From assembly GCA_946478645.1 (NCBI GenBank), contig CAMLCW010000004.1, positions 1-39,819 of the forward strand: 39,819 nucleotides of DNA, in the 5' to 3' direction. Made by a program: the position numbers and the translations under genes. The notes under the pieces were generated by a model. The model was not told the origin of the DNA. It ran no database searches and saw nothing but the letters and a program-made list of their open reading frames with translations. Each line of letters opens with the position of its first letter. The stretch's first letter is position 1. This document shows, piece by piece, positions 16,701 through 25,637 of the stretch. Source of the DNA: an uncultured Variovorax sp. (GTDB lineage: Bacteria; Pseudomonadota; Gammaproteobacteria; Burkholderiales; Burkholderiaceae).

Positions 16701-19499
16701 ATGACCGCCCACATCCAGACGGGTTCCTCGGGAACCGATAACAGTGTGAACCAGTTGCCATCCACGCCATCCGCTGCGCCCGAGGCCGCGCCCCTGTCGT
16801 CCTACTCGCGCTTCGTGCAGCGCCTGCGGCGCCGCTACGCGGCCGAACTGCCGCTGCTGGCGCCGGGCGCGCCGCGGCGCGAGGCGATGGCGGCGACCTA
16901 CGACGCGCTGCGCGCGCGCGGCGACGCGGTGGGCGACGCGCTGCGCACGGTGCGCCAGCTCGTGATGGAGCGGCTGGTCACGCTCGACTGCGACCAGCAG
17001 GCACCGCTGGCCGTGGTGACCACCGCGGTGACCGAGCTCGCGGAATTCGCGCTCGACATCGCCTGCCACGACGCCTGCCAGGAACTCGACGCGCTGCACG
17101 GCGCCCCGATCGGGCCCGACGGCCAGCGCGCGCAGCTCTGGGTGGTGGGCATGGGCAAGCTCGGCGCGCGCGAGCTCAACGTGTCGAGCGACATCGACCT
17201 GATCTATCTCTACGACGTCGACGGCGAGACCCGGGGCGACGCCGACGGCCGCGGCCGGTTGTCGAACCACGAATACTTCGCGCGCGCCGTGAAGCGCATC
17301 TACGCGCTGGTGGGCGACACCACCGAGCACGGCTTCGTGTTCCGCGTCGACCTGGCGCTGCGGCCGAACGGCAACTCGGGCCCGAGCGTGGTCTCGCTCG
17401 ATGCGCTCGAAGAGTATTTCCAGGTGCAGGGCCGCGAATGGGAGCGCTTCGCCTGGATGAAGAGCCGGGTGGTGGCGCCGCGCGCCGTCGTGTCCGAGGG
17501 GCTCGCGCAGAGCCTTCGCACCACGGTGCTGCCGTTCGTGTTCCGTCGCTATCTCGACTACAGCGTGTTCGATTCGCTGCGCACGCTGCATCGGCAGATC
17601 CGCGAGCAGTCGGCGCGGCGCAGCGCCGGGCGGCCCGAGCGCGCGAACGACGTGAAGCTCTCGCGCGGCGGCATCCGCGAGATCGAATTCACCGTGCAGC
17701 TGCTGCAGGTGGTGCGCGGCGGCCAGTTTCCCGAACTGCGCACCCGGCCCACGCTCGATGCGCTGCAGCGGCTGGCCCGCGCCGGCCTGATGCCGCAGGA
17801 GACCGCCGACACGCTCGCCACGGCCTATGAGTTCCTGCGCCGGGTCGAGCACCGCATCCAGTACCTCGATGACCAGCAGACGCACATGCTGCCGGTGGCC
17901 GACGACGACCTGCGCTGGATCGCGCAGACCATGGGCTATGCCAACTGCTGCCCGTTCCTCGAGCAGCTCGATGCGCACCGCGAGTTCGTCGCGCAGGAGT
18001 TCGACAAGCTGCTCGGCGGCGACAAGCCCTGCAACGGCAAGTGCAGCGGCAGGAAGGCCGCCGCGCCGGTCGACCTGGCCGACCTGCTCGAGCGCCTGCC
18101 ACCCGCCTTTGCGCAGCGCGTGCGCGACTGGTGCGAACAGCCCCGCATGACCGCGCTGCGCGACGAGACGCGCGCGCGGCTGCGGCAGCTGGTGCAGCGC
18201 ACGGGGCAATGGCTGGAAGAAGCCGACGGCGACGGACCGGAACAGGCGCCGCGCCACGTGGAGGCTGCCTTGCGCTGGGCCGACTGGATCGAGCCGCTGC
18301 TGCGGCGCGAAAGCTACCTGGCGCTGCTGGTCGAGCGGCCGGCCGTGCAGGAGCGCCTGCTGCGGCTGCTGGGCGCCGCCAAGTGGCCTGCGCGCTACCT
18401 GATGCAGCACCCGGGCGTGATCGACGAGCTCGCGAGCGACGAAATGCTCTCGGGCCGCTTCGTGGCGGCCGAATTCGAGAGCGAGCTCGAGGCGCGCCAT
18501 GCGGCGCTGACCCGCACCGGCGAGGCCGACGAGGAGCGGCTTTTGAACCTGCTGCGCCACGCCCACCATGCCGAGGTGTTCCGCACGCTCGCGCGCGACG
18601 TGGACGGCCGGCTCACGGTGGAACAGGTGGCCGACGACCTGAGCGCGCTGGCCGACGCGACCTTGCGCGTGACGGCGCGCTGGTGCTGGCCGCACGTGCG
18701 CAACCGGCACCGCGAGGTGCCGCAGTTCGCGATCATCGGCTATGGCAAGCTCGGCGGGAAAGAACTGGGCTACGGCAGCGACCTCGACATCGTTTTCGTC
18801 TACGACGACGACGACGAGCGCGCCGGCGAGGTCTATGCCGCCTACGTGCGCAAACTGATCAACTGGCTCACCGTGAAGACGCGCGAGGGCGACCTGTTCG
18901 AGATCGACACCGCCTTGCGTCCCAACGGCAATTCGGGCCTGCTGACGACCAGCTTCGAGGCCTACGAGCGCTACCAGCTCGGACGCGGCAGCAACACCGC
19001 ATGGACCTGGGAGCACCAGGCGATGACGCGCGCACGCTATGTGCTCGGCAGCCCCGAACTCGGCGAGCGCTTCGACCAGGTGCGCGAGGCGGTGATCGTC
19101 GCGCCGCGCGACCGCGAGGCGCTGAAGGCCGAGATCATCGCGATGCGCAACAAGGTGCGCAGCGCACGGCCCGTCAAGGCCGATCGGTTCGACGTCAAGC
19201 ACAGCCCCGGCGGCATGGTGGACGCCGAGTTCGCGGTGCAGTTCCTCGTGCTCTCGGCCTCGGCGGCGCACCGCGAGCTCATTGCCAACCTCGGCAACAT
19301 CGCGCTGCTGCTGCGGGCCGAAGCGGCCGGGCTGCTGCCCGAAGGCGTCGGCCGTGCGGCCGCCACGGCCTACCGCCAACTGCGGCGCGTGCAGCACCGC
19401 GCGCGCCTCAACGAGGAACCGACCCAGGTCGCGCCGGCGGCCTTGGCAGCCCAGCGCGACGCGATGTTCGCGCTCTGGAAAGCGGTGTTCGGCGAATGA
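16701..19499 (+). CDS. glnE: Bifunctional glutamine synthetase adenylyltransferase/adenylyl-removing enzyme
   Basis: The 932-residue product carries two nucleotidyltransferase domains in the GlnE order. The N-terminal adenylyl-removing domain has GMGKLGARELNVSSDID (from residue 150, metal ligands D164/D166). The C-terminal adenylyltransferase domain has GYGKLGGKELGYGSDLD (from residue 680, D694/D696). The linked RGGIREIEFTVQ and PGGMVDAEFAVQ segments are also classic. GlnE adds and removes AMP on glutamine synthetase in response to PII and glutamine, tuning nitrogen assimilation. The ATG at 16701 gives the expected length; the longer upstream frame would overlap yhdP. The stop overlaps the start of rlpA (ATGA), so the two are co-transcribed. 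Confidence 0.96.
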   Translation: MTAHIQTGSSGTDNSVNQLPSTPSAAPEAAPLSSYSRFVQRLRRRYAAELPLLAPGAPRREAMAATYDALRARGDAVGDALRTVRQLVMERLVTLDCDQQAPLAVVTTAVTELAEFALDIACHDACQELDALHGAPIGPDGQRAQLWVVGMGKLGARELNVSSDIDLIYLYDVDGETRGDADGRGRLSNHEYFARAVKRIYALVGDTTEHGFVFRVDLALRPNGNSGPSVVSLDALEEYFQVQGREWERFAWMKSRVVAPRAVVSEGLAQSLRTTVLPFVFRRYLDYSVFDSLRTLHRQIREQSARRSAGRPERANDVKLSRGGIREIEFTVQLLQVVRGGQFPELRTRPTLDALQRLARAGLMPQETADTLATAYEFLRRVEHRIQYLDDQQTHMLPVADDDLRWIAQTMGYANCCPFLEQLDAHREFVAQEFDKLLGGDKPCNGKCSGRKAAAPVDLADLLERLPPAFAQRVRDWCEQPRMTALRDETRARLRQLVQRTGQWLEEADGDGPEQAPRHVEAALRWADWIEPLLRRESYLALLVERPAVQERLLRLLGAAKWPARYLMQHPGVIDELASDEMLSGRFVAAEFESELEARHAALTRTGEADEERLLNLLRHAHHAEVFRTLARDVDGRLTVEQVADDLSALADATLRVTARWCWPHVRNRHREVPQFAIIGYGKLGGKELGYGSDLDIVFVYDDDDERAGEVYAAYVRKLINWLTVKTREGDLFEIDTALRPNGNSGLLTTSFEAYERYQLGRGSNTAWTWEHQAMTRARYVLGSPELGERFDQVREAVIVAPRDREALKAEIIAMRNKVRSARPVKADRFDVKHSPGGMVDAEFAVQFLVLSASAAHRELIANLGNIALLLRAEAAGLLPEGVGRAAATAYRQLRRVQHRARLNEEPTQVAPAALAAQRDAMFALWKAVFGE

Positions 19500-20608
19500 G
19501 GTCCGCGGCCGGTTTTCTTCATGCGCCGTGGGCTGCATGCGCGCTCGCGCTGGCGCTGCTTCTCGCGGGTTGCGCCAGCGGCCCGCGCAGCGGCCGCGAC
19601 GGTCCGGCGGCGAACATTCCCGCCGGTCTCGACCGCGTGCCCGACGCCGAGCCCCGCATCGAGCCCATCCGCAGCAGCGGCGGCACGAGCAAGCCCTACA
19701 CGGTGCTGGGCCGCGCCTACCAGCCGATCACCGATGACCGGCCCTTCCGCGAATCGGGCCTGGCCTCGTGGTACGGCCGCAAGTTCCACAGCGCATCCAC
19801 CGCGAGCGGCGAGCCCTACGACATGTACGCCATGACGGCCGCGCACAGGACGCTGCCGCTGCCGAGCTACGCGCGCGTGCGCAACCCGGCCAACGGCCGC
19901 GAGGTGATCGTGCGCGTGAACGACCGGGGCCCCTTCGTCGATGGCCGCATCATCGACCTGAGCTACACCGCGGCACTCCAGCTCGACCTGCTCCGCGGCG
20001 TGGCGCCGGTCGAGATCGAGCGCATCACGAACGAAGACATCCGCACCGGCGCATGGCGGCGCGACACGGGCACGGCCTATGCCGCGGCCGCGCCCGCCCC
20101 CGCCCCGCGCACCGCAGGCGCTTCCGTGGCAGTGCCTGCGGCCTGGCTCGCGCCGGTGGCGGCGAATGCGGCCGAAGTGGCGACGATGCCCGTGGTGCCG
20201 CCGACACCGGTCGCGCCCGCGGCCCAGGCGTTGCAGCCCGCGGCGGCGCCCCCCGCAGGCACACCGCCGCCGCGCGCGCCCATCGTGGTGACCGACCTCG
20301 CGCCGCTCGAACCGCTGGCTGCGCCGGCGGCACCCGGCCCGGCACCCGCCGCAACGACCACGCCCGCAGCAACCGCGGGCTTCTGGGTGCAGCTCGGCGC
20401 GTTCCGCGAGCTCGACGGTGCACAGCGCCTGCTGGGCCAGGCGGCGCGCGAACTGCCTGCGCTGGCGCCGCAGCTGCGGGTCTTCAGCGAGGCCGGGACG
20501 CACCGGCTGCAGGCGGGACCGTTTGCTTCGCGCGATGCGGCCGGCGAGGTCGTTCCGCAGCTGCGCGAGAACCTTCGCATCGCGCCGATGGTGGTCGAGC
20601 GCCGCTGA
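19496..20608 (+). CDS. rlpA: Septal ring lytic transglycosylase RlpA family lipoprotein with SPOR domain
   Basis: The 370-residue product has a lipoprotein signal ending LLAGC (Cys26). A double-psi beta-barrel domain (about residues 80-175) includes GLASWYGRKFHS, SGEPYDMYAMTAAHRTLPLPS and VNDRGPFVDGRIIDLSYTAA. A long Ala/Pro-rich linker leads to a C-terminal SPOR domain (FWVQLGAF ... HRLQAGPFASRDAA) that binds denuded septal glycan. In Pseudomonas, RlpA cleaves such naked glycans during cell separation. The usual HGRxTASG wording is HSASTASG here, but the acidic residue in GEPYD and the Asp of NDRGP remain. The ATG overlaps the glnE stop by four bases. Confidence 0.92.
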   Translation: MRSAAGFLHAPWAACALALALLLAGCASGPRSGRDGPAANIPAGLDRVPDAEPRIEPIRSSGGTSKPYTVLGRAYQPITDDRPFRESGLASWYGRKFHSASTASGEPYDMYAMTAAHRTLPLPSYARVRNPANGREVIVRVNDRGPFVDGRIIDLSYTAALQLDLLRGVAPVEIERITNEDIRTGAWRRDTGTAYAAAAPAPAPRTAGASVAVPAAWLAPVAANAAEVATMPVVPPTPVAPAAQALQPAAAPPAGTPPPRAPIVVTDLAPLEPLAAPAAPGPAPAATTTPAATAGFWVQLGAFRELDGAQRLLGQAARELPALAPQLRVFSEAGTHRLQAGPFASRDAAGEVVPQLRENLRIAPMVVERR

Positions 20609-20644
20609 GCACCGTGCGGTTCGCGGTGTGACGGGCCGCGTGAA

Positions 20645-21544
20645 TCAGTTTTTCGCGGCGGACGAATCGAGCGAATACAGGCGCGCGATGCGCGCCAGCT
20701 TGTCGGGGTTGCGCTGCACGCGGATGCGCGCGATGCGCTCGCCGTCGACCTCGAAGGTCTGGGCCGATTCGAGCTGCCCGTCGATGAAACGCAGCAGCCC
20801 CGGCTCTCCGTTGATGTCGACGAATTCCATGCGGACTGCCGCGCCCATGCGGCGCCAGAGCGCGAAGTAGAGCAGCGCCAGGCGCTGGCTGCCGCGCAGC
20901 GCCTTGCTGAAGGTCTGCACCTTGCCACCGCCGTCGCCGATCAGCTCGGCGTCTTCGGCCATCAGCGCCTTGAGTTCGTGCAGGCTGCCGCGCGCCGCGG
21001 CGTCGGCGAAGGCACGCAGCAGGCGCTCGTGGGTTGCGCGCGGCACCTCGAAACGCGGCCGTGCTTCCTGCACCTGGGCCCTCGCGCGGTGCACCAGCTG
21101 GCGGCATGCGGCCTCGCTCTTGCCGAGCGTGCTGGCGATCTCGTCGTAGTCGGCATCGAACACTTCGCGCAGCAGGAACGCGGCGCGCGCCTCGGGGGCC
21201 AGGCGTTCGAGGACGGCCAGGAAGGCAATGGAGACGTTGTCCGCGCGCTCGAGCAGTTCCTCGGGCGAGGCCGGCGAGTCGGTGAGGGTCGGCTCGGGCA
21301 TCCAGGCGCCGACGTAGTGCTCGCGCTGGACCTTGGCGGCGCGCAGGCGGTCGATCGAGAGGCGGGTCACCACGGTGACGAGCCAGGCCTCGGTGCTCCC
21401 GAGGCGGGACTTGTCGGCTTCGTGCCAGCGCAGCCAGGCGTCCTGCACCACTTCCTCGGCCTCGGCGACGGAGCCGAGCATGCGGTAGGCGATGCCTTGG
21501 AGGCGGCGGCGGTGGCTGTCGAAAGCGAGGGTCGGGTCGTCCAT
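20645..21544 (-). CDS. ECF41-family RNA polymerase sigma factor (SigJ-like) with fused SnoaL-type domain
   Basis: The 299-residue product has sigma region 2 (AYRMLGSVAEAEEVVQDAWLRW), a linker containing the ECF41 hallmark WMPEP, and region 4 (FDADYDEIASTLGKSEAACRQLVHRAR). A C-terminal SnoaL/NTF2-like domain carries the DGGGK motif. In ECF41 sigma factors this extension acts as a built-in regulator in place of a classical anti-sigma factor. The usual ECF41 partner (a carboxymuconolactone decarboxylase-like or oxidoreductase gene) is not adjacent; instead a ferritin-like gene lies directly upstream on the same strand. A match to the published ECF41 promoter lies just before the start codon, suggesting autoregulation. 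Confidence 0.93.
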   Translation of the reverse strand: MDDPTLAFDSHRRRLQGIAYRMLGSVAEAEEVVQDAWLRWHEADKSRLGSTEAWLVTVVTRLSIDRLRAAKVQREHYVGAWMPEPTLTDSPASPEELLERADNVSIAFLAVLERLAPEARAAFLLREVFDADYDEIASTLGKSEAACRQLVHRARAQVQEARPRFEVPRATHERLLRAFADAAARGSLHELKALMAEDAELIGDGGGKVQTFSKALRGSQRLALLYFALWRRMGAAVRMEFVDINGEPGLLRFIDGQLESAQTFEVDGERIARIRVQRNPDKLARIARLYSLDSSAAKN

Positions 21545-21552
21545 GCTCGCTA

Positions 21553-21579
21553 GACGGCCGGCCGGCCGGGTTTGTGACA
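21553..21579 (-). promoter_or_regulatory. ECF41-type promoter directly upstream of the ECF41 sigma gene
   Basis: Read on the minus strand the site is TGTCACA, 16 bases, then CGTC. This equals the promoter signature I recall for ECF41 sigma factors. The -10 element ends 8 bases before the ATG at 21544, so a transcript from it would have almost no leader and could be leaderless. The match is seen directly; that it is active is inference. Confidence 0.65.
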
Positions 21580-21608
21580 GGCGCGCCGCCCGGCGGGGCC
21601 GGCGCGGC

Positions 21609-22466
21609 TCAGGCGCCCTGGTATTCGGACTTGGGCGCGATGTTCGCGGCCAGTTCCTTGCGGTAGCGGTTGAGTTCCTGCACGGTCTTGAAGCTGCGGT
21701 CCATCAGCAGGCTCAGGTTGTGCAGGATGCGCTCGCCGACCTTGCTCTCCCAGACCGCATCGAACTTGATCTGCTTGTCGAGCCAGTGCTCGAGCCAGTC
21801 AGGGTCGGGCATGCGGCTCTGGATGGTGTCGTTCGGGAACAGCGCCTTGTTGACGTGCAGGTTGGTCGGGTGCAGCGCCTGCGCGGTGCGGCGCGCGCTG
21901 GCCATCAGCACGCCGACCTTGGTGAATGCGGCACGCGCCTCGTCGCCGAACTTCTCCATGGCGCGCTTCATGTAGCGCAGGTAGGCGCCGCCGTGGCGGG
22001 CCTCGTCCTGGCTCAGCGTGGTGTAGATGTGCTTGATGACCGGCTCGGTGTGCCACTGCGCCGCGCGGCGGTACCAGTGGTTGAGGCGGATCTCGCCGCA
22101 GAAGTGCAGCATCAGCGTCTCGAGCGGCGGGGCCGGATCGAAATCGAAACGGACTTCGTGGAGTTCCTGCTCGGTCGGCGCGTGCTGGGGGCTGAAGCGC
22201 TTGAGGTACTCCATGAGCACCAGCGAATGCTTCTGCTCCTCGAAGAACCAGATCGACATGAACGCCGAGAAATCGCTATCGTGGCGGTTGTCGCGCAGGA
22301 ACATCTCGGTGGCCGGCAGGGCCGCCCACTCGGTGATGGCGTTCATCTTGATGGTTTGCGCCTGCTCTTCGGACAGCAGCGATGCATCGAACGACTGCCA
22401 GGGAATGTCCTTGTCCATGTCCCAGCGGACGGATTCGAGTTGTCTGAAGAGTTCTGGATAAAGCAT
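21609..22466 (-). CDS. Ferritin-like diiron domain protein, unknown substrate
   Basis: The ATG at 22466 (MLYPELFRQLESVRW) is preferred over upstream in-frame codons because AGAAAG precedes it at a good distance; the product is 285 residues. It is helix-rich and carries two diiron-type motifs, FFEEQKHSLVLMEYL and LSQDEARHGGAYLRYM. With further glutamates these resemble the E-x-x-H pairs of ferritin-like oxidases and acyl-ACP desaturase relatives. Possible roles include oxidation or hydroxylation of a fatty acid or other small molecule, or iron/oxygen chemistry in stress. It sits 64 bases upstream of the ECF41 sigma gene and may be co-transcribed with it. The fold is fairly sure; the function is not known to me. 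Confidence 0.8.
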   Translation of the reverse strand: MLYPELFRQLESVRWDMDKDIPWQSFDASLLSEEQAQTIKMNAITEWAALPATEMFLRDNRHDSDFSAFMSIWFFEEQKHSLVLMEYLKRFSPQHAPTEQELHEVRFDFDPAPPLETLMLHFCGEIRLNHWYRRAAQWHTEPVIKHIYTTLSQDEARHGGAYLRYMKRAMEKFGDEARAAFTKVGVLMASARRTAQALHPTNLHVNKALFPNDTIQSRMPDPDWLEHWLDKQIKFDAVWESKVGERILHNLSLLMDRSFKTVQELNRYRKELAANIAPKSEYQGA

Positions 22467-22595
22467 CAAAATCTTTCTAAGGCCGTCGATTTTAATCGGC
22501 TGAGCTTGGCCGGCCCGTGACAGACGGACGATGATGCGTTTGTACGCAGGGTCCGATACGCCGGATTCGTGCATTTATCGACATCAGGAGCTCCT

Positions 22596-23204
22596 ATGCG
22601 AATCCCCTTTCGTTGGCACTTCGCTGCGATGACCGCAGGCCTGCTGGCCCAGGGCGCGGCGCTCGCGCAGGCCCCTGCCGGCACGGCAGGTCCGTCTGCC
22701 GCCGCGGCCGCCGAACGCGGCGCCTGCCCGGCCGTGCTGCAGCACACCTTTGCGCGCCTGCAGGACGAGAAACCCCAGTCGTTGTGCCAGTATTCGGGCA
22801 AAGTGGTGCTGGTGGTGAACACCGCGAGCTTCTGCGGCTTCACACCGCAATACAAGGGCCTCGAGGCACTGGACAGCAAATACCGGGCGCGCGGCCTCGT
22901 GGTGCTCGGCTTCCCGTCGAACGATTTCTCGCAGGAATCGGGCTCGAACAAGGAGATCGCCGATTTCTGCGAAAGCACCTTCGGCGTGAAGTTTCCGATG
23001 TTCGCCAAGACCTCGGTGCGCGGCGCGGACGCGAACCCGCTGTTCAAGCAACTCGCGCTCGCTTCGGGCACCACACCGAAATGGAACTTCTACAAATACC
23101 TGATCGGGCGCGACGGCAAGGTGGTGCAGGCCTGGTCGAGCATGACGGCGCCCGACGAGGCGGCGTTCGTCAAGGTCATCGAGAGCCAGCTTGCCGCCCA
23201 CTGA
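22596..23204 (+). CDS. Glutathione peroxidase-family protein with signal peptide
   Basis: The 202-residue product has a cleavable signal (MRIPFRWHFAAMTAGLLAQG ... ALA), so it acts in the periplasm, unlike most bacterial GPx. The peroxidase centre is Cys-based: Cys80 (NTASFCGFT), Gln113 (FPSNDFSQES) and Trp163-Asn164 (KWNFYKYL). Such Cys-GPx proteins usually reduce peroxides with thioredoxin-like donors more than with glutathione. An AGGAG Shine-Dalgarno lies just upstream of the ATG at 22596. It is divergent from the ferritin-like gene and convergent with a glutathione transferase gene, giving this stretch an oxidative-stress flavour. Confidence 0.93.
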   Translation: MRIPFRWHFAAMTAGLLAQGAALAQAPAGTAGPSAAAAAERGACPAVLQHTFARLQDEKPQSLCQYSGKVVLVVNTASFCGFTPQYKGLEALDSKYRARGLVVLGFPSNDFSQESGSNKEIADFCESTFGVKFPMFAKTSVRGADANPLFKQLALASGTTPKWNFYKYLIGRDGKVVQAWSSMTAPDEAAFVKVIESQLAAH

Positions 23205-23255
23205 GGAGGCATGACGAGCGGCAACCGTTGGTCACAAACGTTTACCACTGGGGCG

Positions 23256-23284
23256 GGAACCGGACTGGCACACTGTGCTCATAA
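23256..23284 (+). promoter_or_regulatory. SigmaE-like promoter in the GPx-GST gap
   Basis: GGAACC at 23256-23261 and TCATAA at 23279-23284 leave 18 bases between GGAAC and TC, the spacing of RpoE-class promoters. No protein gene follows on this strand before the strong terminator, so a non-coding transcript would be the product. Motif match only. Confidence 0.35.
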
Positions 23285-23289
23285 CGAGC

Positions 23290-23495
23290 GTGGGGCAGCC
23301 AATGCCCTCCGGTTTTCATGTTGCGAGGTCTTCCAGGCGTCCAGTCTGGTTGAAATCCCGAGGTGATTCTTCTCCTCCTCCCTCCCTCCCTCCTTCGCGT
23401 CGGGGCGCCTCGCAGCATTTTTATATTTTCCGAACGGGAACGGGCGCAGCCGCAGGCGTGACGCCATTGAAAAAGGCGCCGTTGGCGCCTTTTTT
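23290..23495 (+). ncRNA. Candidate small RNA with CU-rich anti-Shine-Dalgarno tract
   Basis: This is proposed from three aligned signals and not from homology: the sigmaE-like promoter just upstream, a CU-rich tract, and a textbook terminator at 23470-23495. The tract at about 23368-23395 (CUCCUCCUCCCUCCC and more) is complementary to Shine-Dalgarno sequences. It is flanked by CGAGG (23359-23363) and CCTCG (23408-23412), which could present it in a loop. A U-rich stretch (23417-23429) after that stem could be an Hfq site or an earlier 3' end. The RNA would be about 140-205 nt. It is speculative; the gap holds no convincing protein gene. Confidence 0.3.
23470..23495. terminator. Bidirectional intrinsic terminator
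   Basis: AAAAA, then GGCGCC, GTT, GGCGCC, then TTTTTT: a perfect 6-bp GC stem with a 3-base loop, flanked by A and T runs so that it works on both strands. It serves the GPx side (plus) and the GST gene (minus), whose stop codon touches it at 23495. Confidence 0.9.
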
Positions 23496-24106
23496 CACGG
23501 TTGGGTGTCGATGAAACTGGGTCGCAGCATCAGCTTGTCGTACAGCCTGGCCAGGTTGCCATGGGCGCCACGCCAGTCGATCTCGGGAAAACGGAGTCCG
23601 ACCCAGCCGAGCGCGCAACCGACCGCGATGTCCGACAGGCTCAGGTGGATGCCGCTGCAGAACGGCTTCTCACCGAGGCCCTTGGCCATGGCCGCGATGC
23701 CGCCTTCGACCTTGGCGCGCTGGCGCTCGATCCAGGCCGCGCTGCGCTCGCCGTCGCCGCGGCCGCTCCAGGTGGCCTCGAGCCGCCACAGCACGCCCGC
23801 ATCCATCACGCCATCGGCCAGCGCCTCCCAGGTCTTGACCTCGGCACGCTCGCGGCCCTGCTGCGGAATGAGCTTGCCCACGGGCGACAGGGTGTCGAGG
23901 TATTCGACGATCACGCGGGAATCGAACATCGCCTCGCTGCCTTCCATGATGAGGCAGGGCACCTTCCCGAGCGGGTTGGAATGGGCGATGGTGGTGTCGG
24001 CGGACCAGACGTCTTCGAGCACGAACTGGTAGTCGAGCCGCTTCTCGGCCAGCACCACGCGCACCTTGCGCACATAAGGGCTGGCGGCCGATCCGATCAG
24101 TTTCAT
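23495..24106 (-). CDS. Glutathione S-transferase family protein
   Basis: The 203-residue product has an N-terminal thioredoxin-fold domain (MKLIGSAASPYVRKVRVVLAEK, then SNPLGKVPCLIMEGSEAMFDS, the cis-Pro and gamma-glutamyl binding loop). An all-helical C-terminal domain (about 85-200) contains LSLSDIAVGCALGWVGLR. This is the usual bacterial GST layout; Ser8 or Ser11 near the N-terminus may activate glutathione. The ATG is preceded by GAGGGAGAGA, a strong Shine-Dalgarno. The substrate cannot be told. The stop codon merges with a bidirectional terminator shared with the convergent peroxidase side. Confidence 0.92.
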   Translation of the reverse strand: MKLIGSAASPYVRKVRVVLAEKRLDYQFVLEDVWSADTTIAHSNPLGKVPCLIMEGSEAMFDSRVIVEYLDTLSPVGKLIPQQGRERAEVKTWEALADGVMDAGVLWRLEATWSGRGDGERSAAWIERQRAKVEGGIAAMAKGLGEKPFCSGIHLSLSDIAVGCALGWVGLRFPEIDWRGAHGNLARLYDKLMLRPSFIDTQP

Positions 24107-24216
24107 GAAGACTCTCTCCCTCTGGATTGGTAACGTTTGTTCGGAGCCATTTTAGGGGAACGCCGAAAAGCGCGGCCTGGGGAGTGTCGCGGATGCGGGC
24201 CGCCAGGGCCGCCTAA

Positions 24217-25605
<1,389 letters not shown>

Positions 25606-25637
25606 GGCCGAACGGGGCTCCGAAGGCCCGGCCATTC

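Noticed and set aside
22496..22522. TGTCACG upstream of the ferritin-like gene as a second ECF41 promoter
   Set aside because: The -35-like word is there on the minus strand (22516-22522), but no CGTC lies 16 bases downstream.
23230..23257. GGTCACA downstream of GPx as an ECF41 promoter on the plus strand
   Set aside because: No CGTC element at the required distance.
23211..23366. 51-codon frame right after the GPx stop with GGAGG before its ATG
   Set aside because: The predicted peptide has no membrane segment, motif or compositional pattern. It spans the proposed promoter and part of the candidate small RNA. A good ribosome site alone is not enough.
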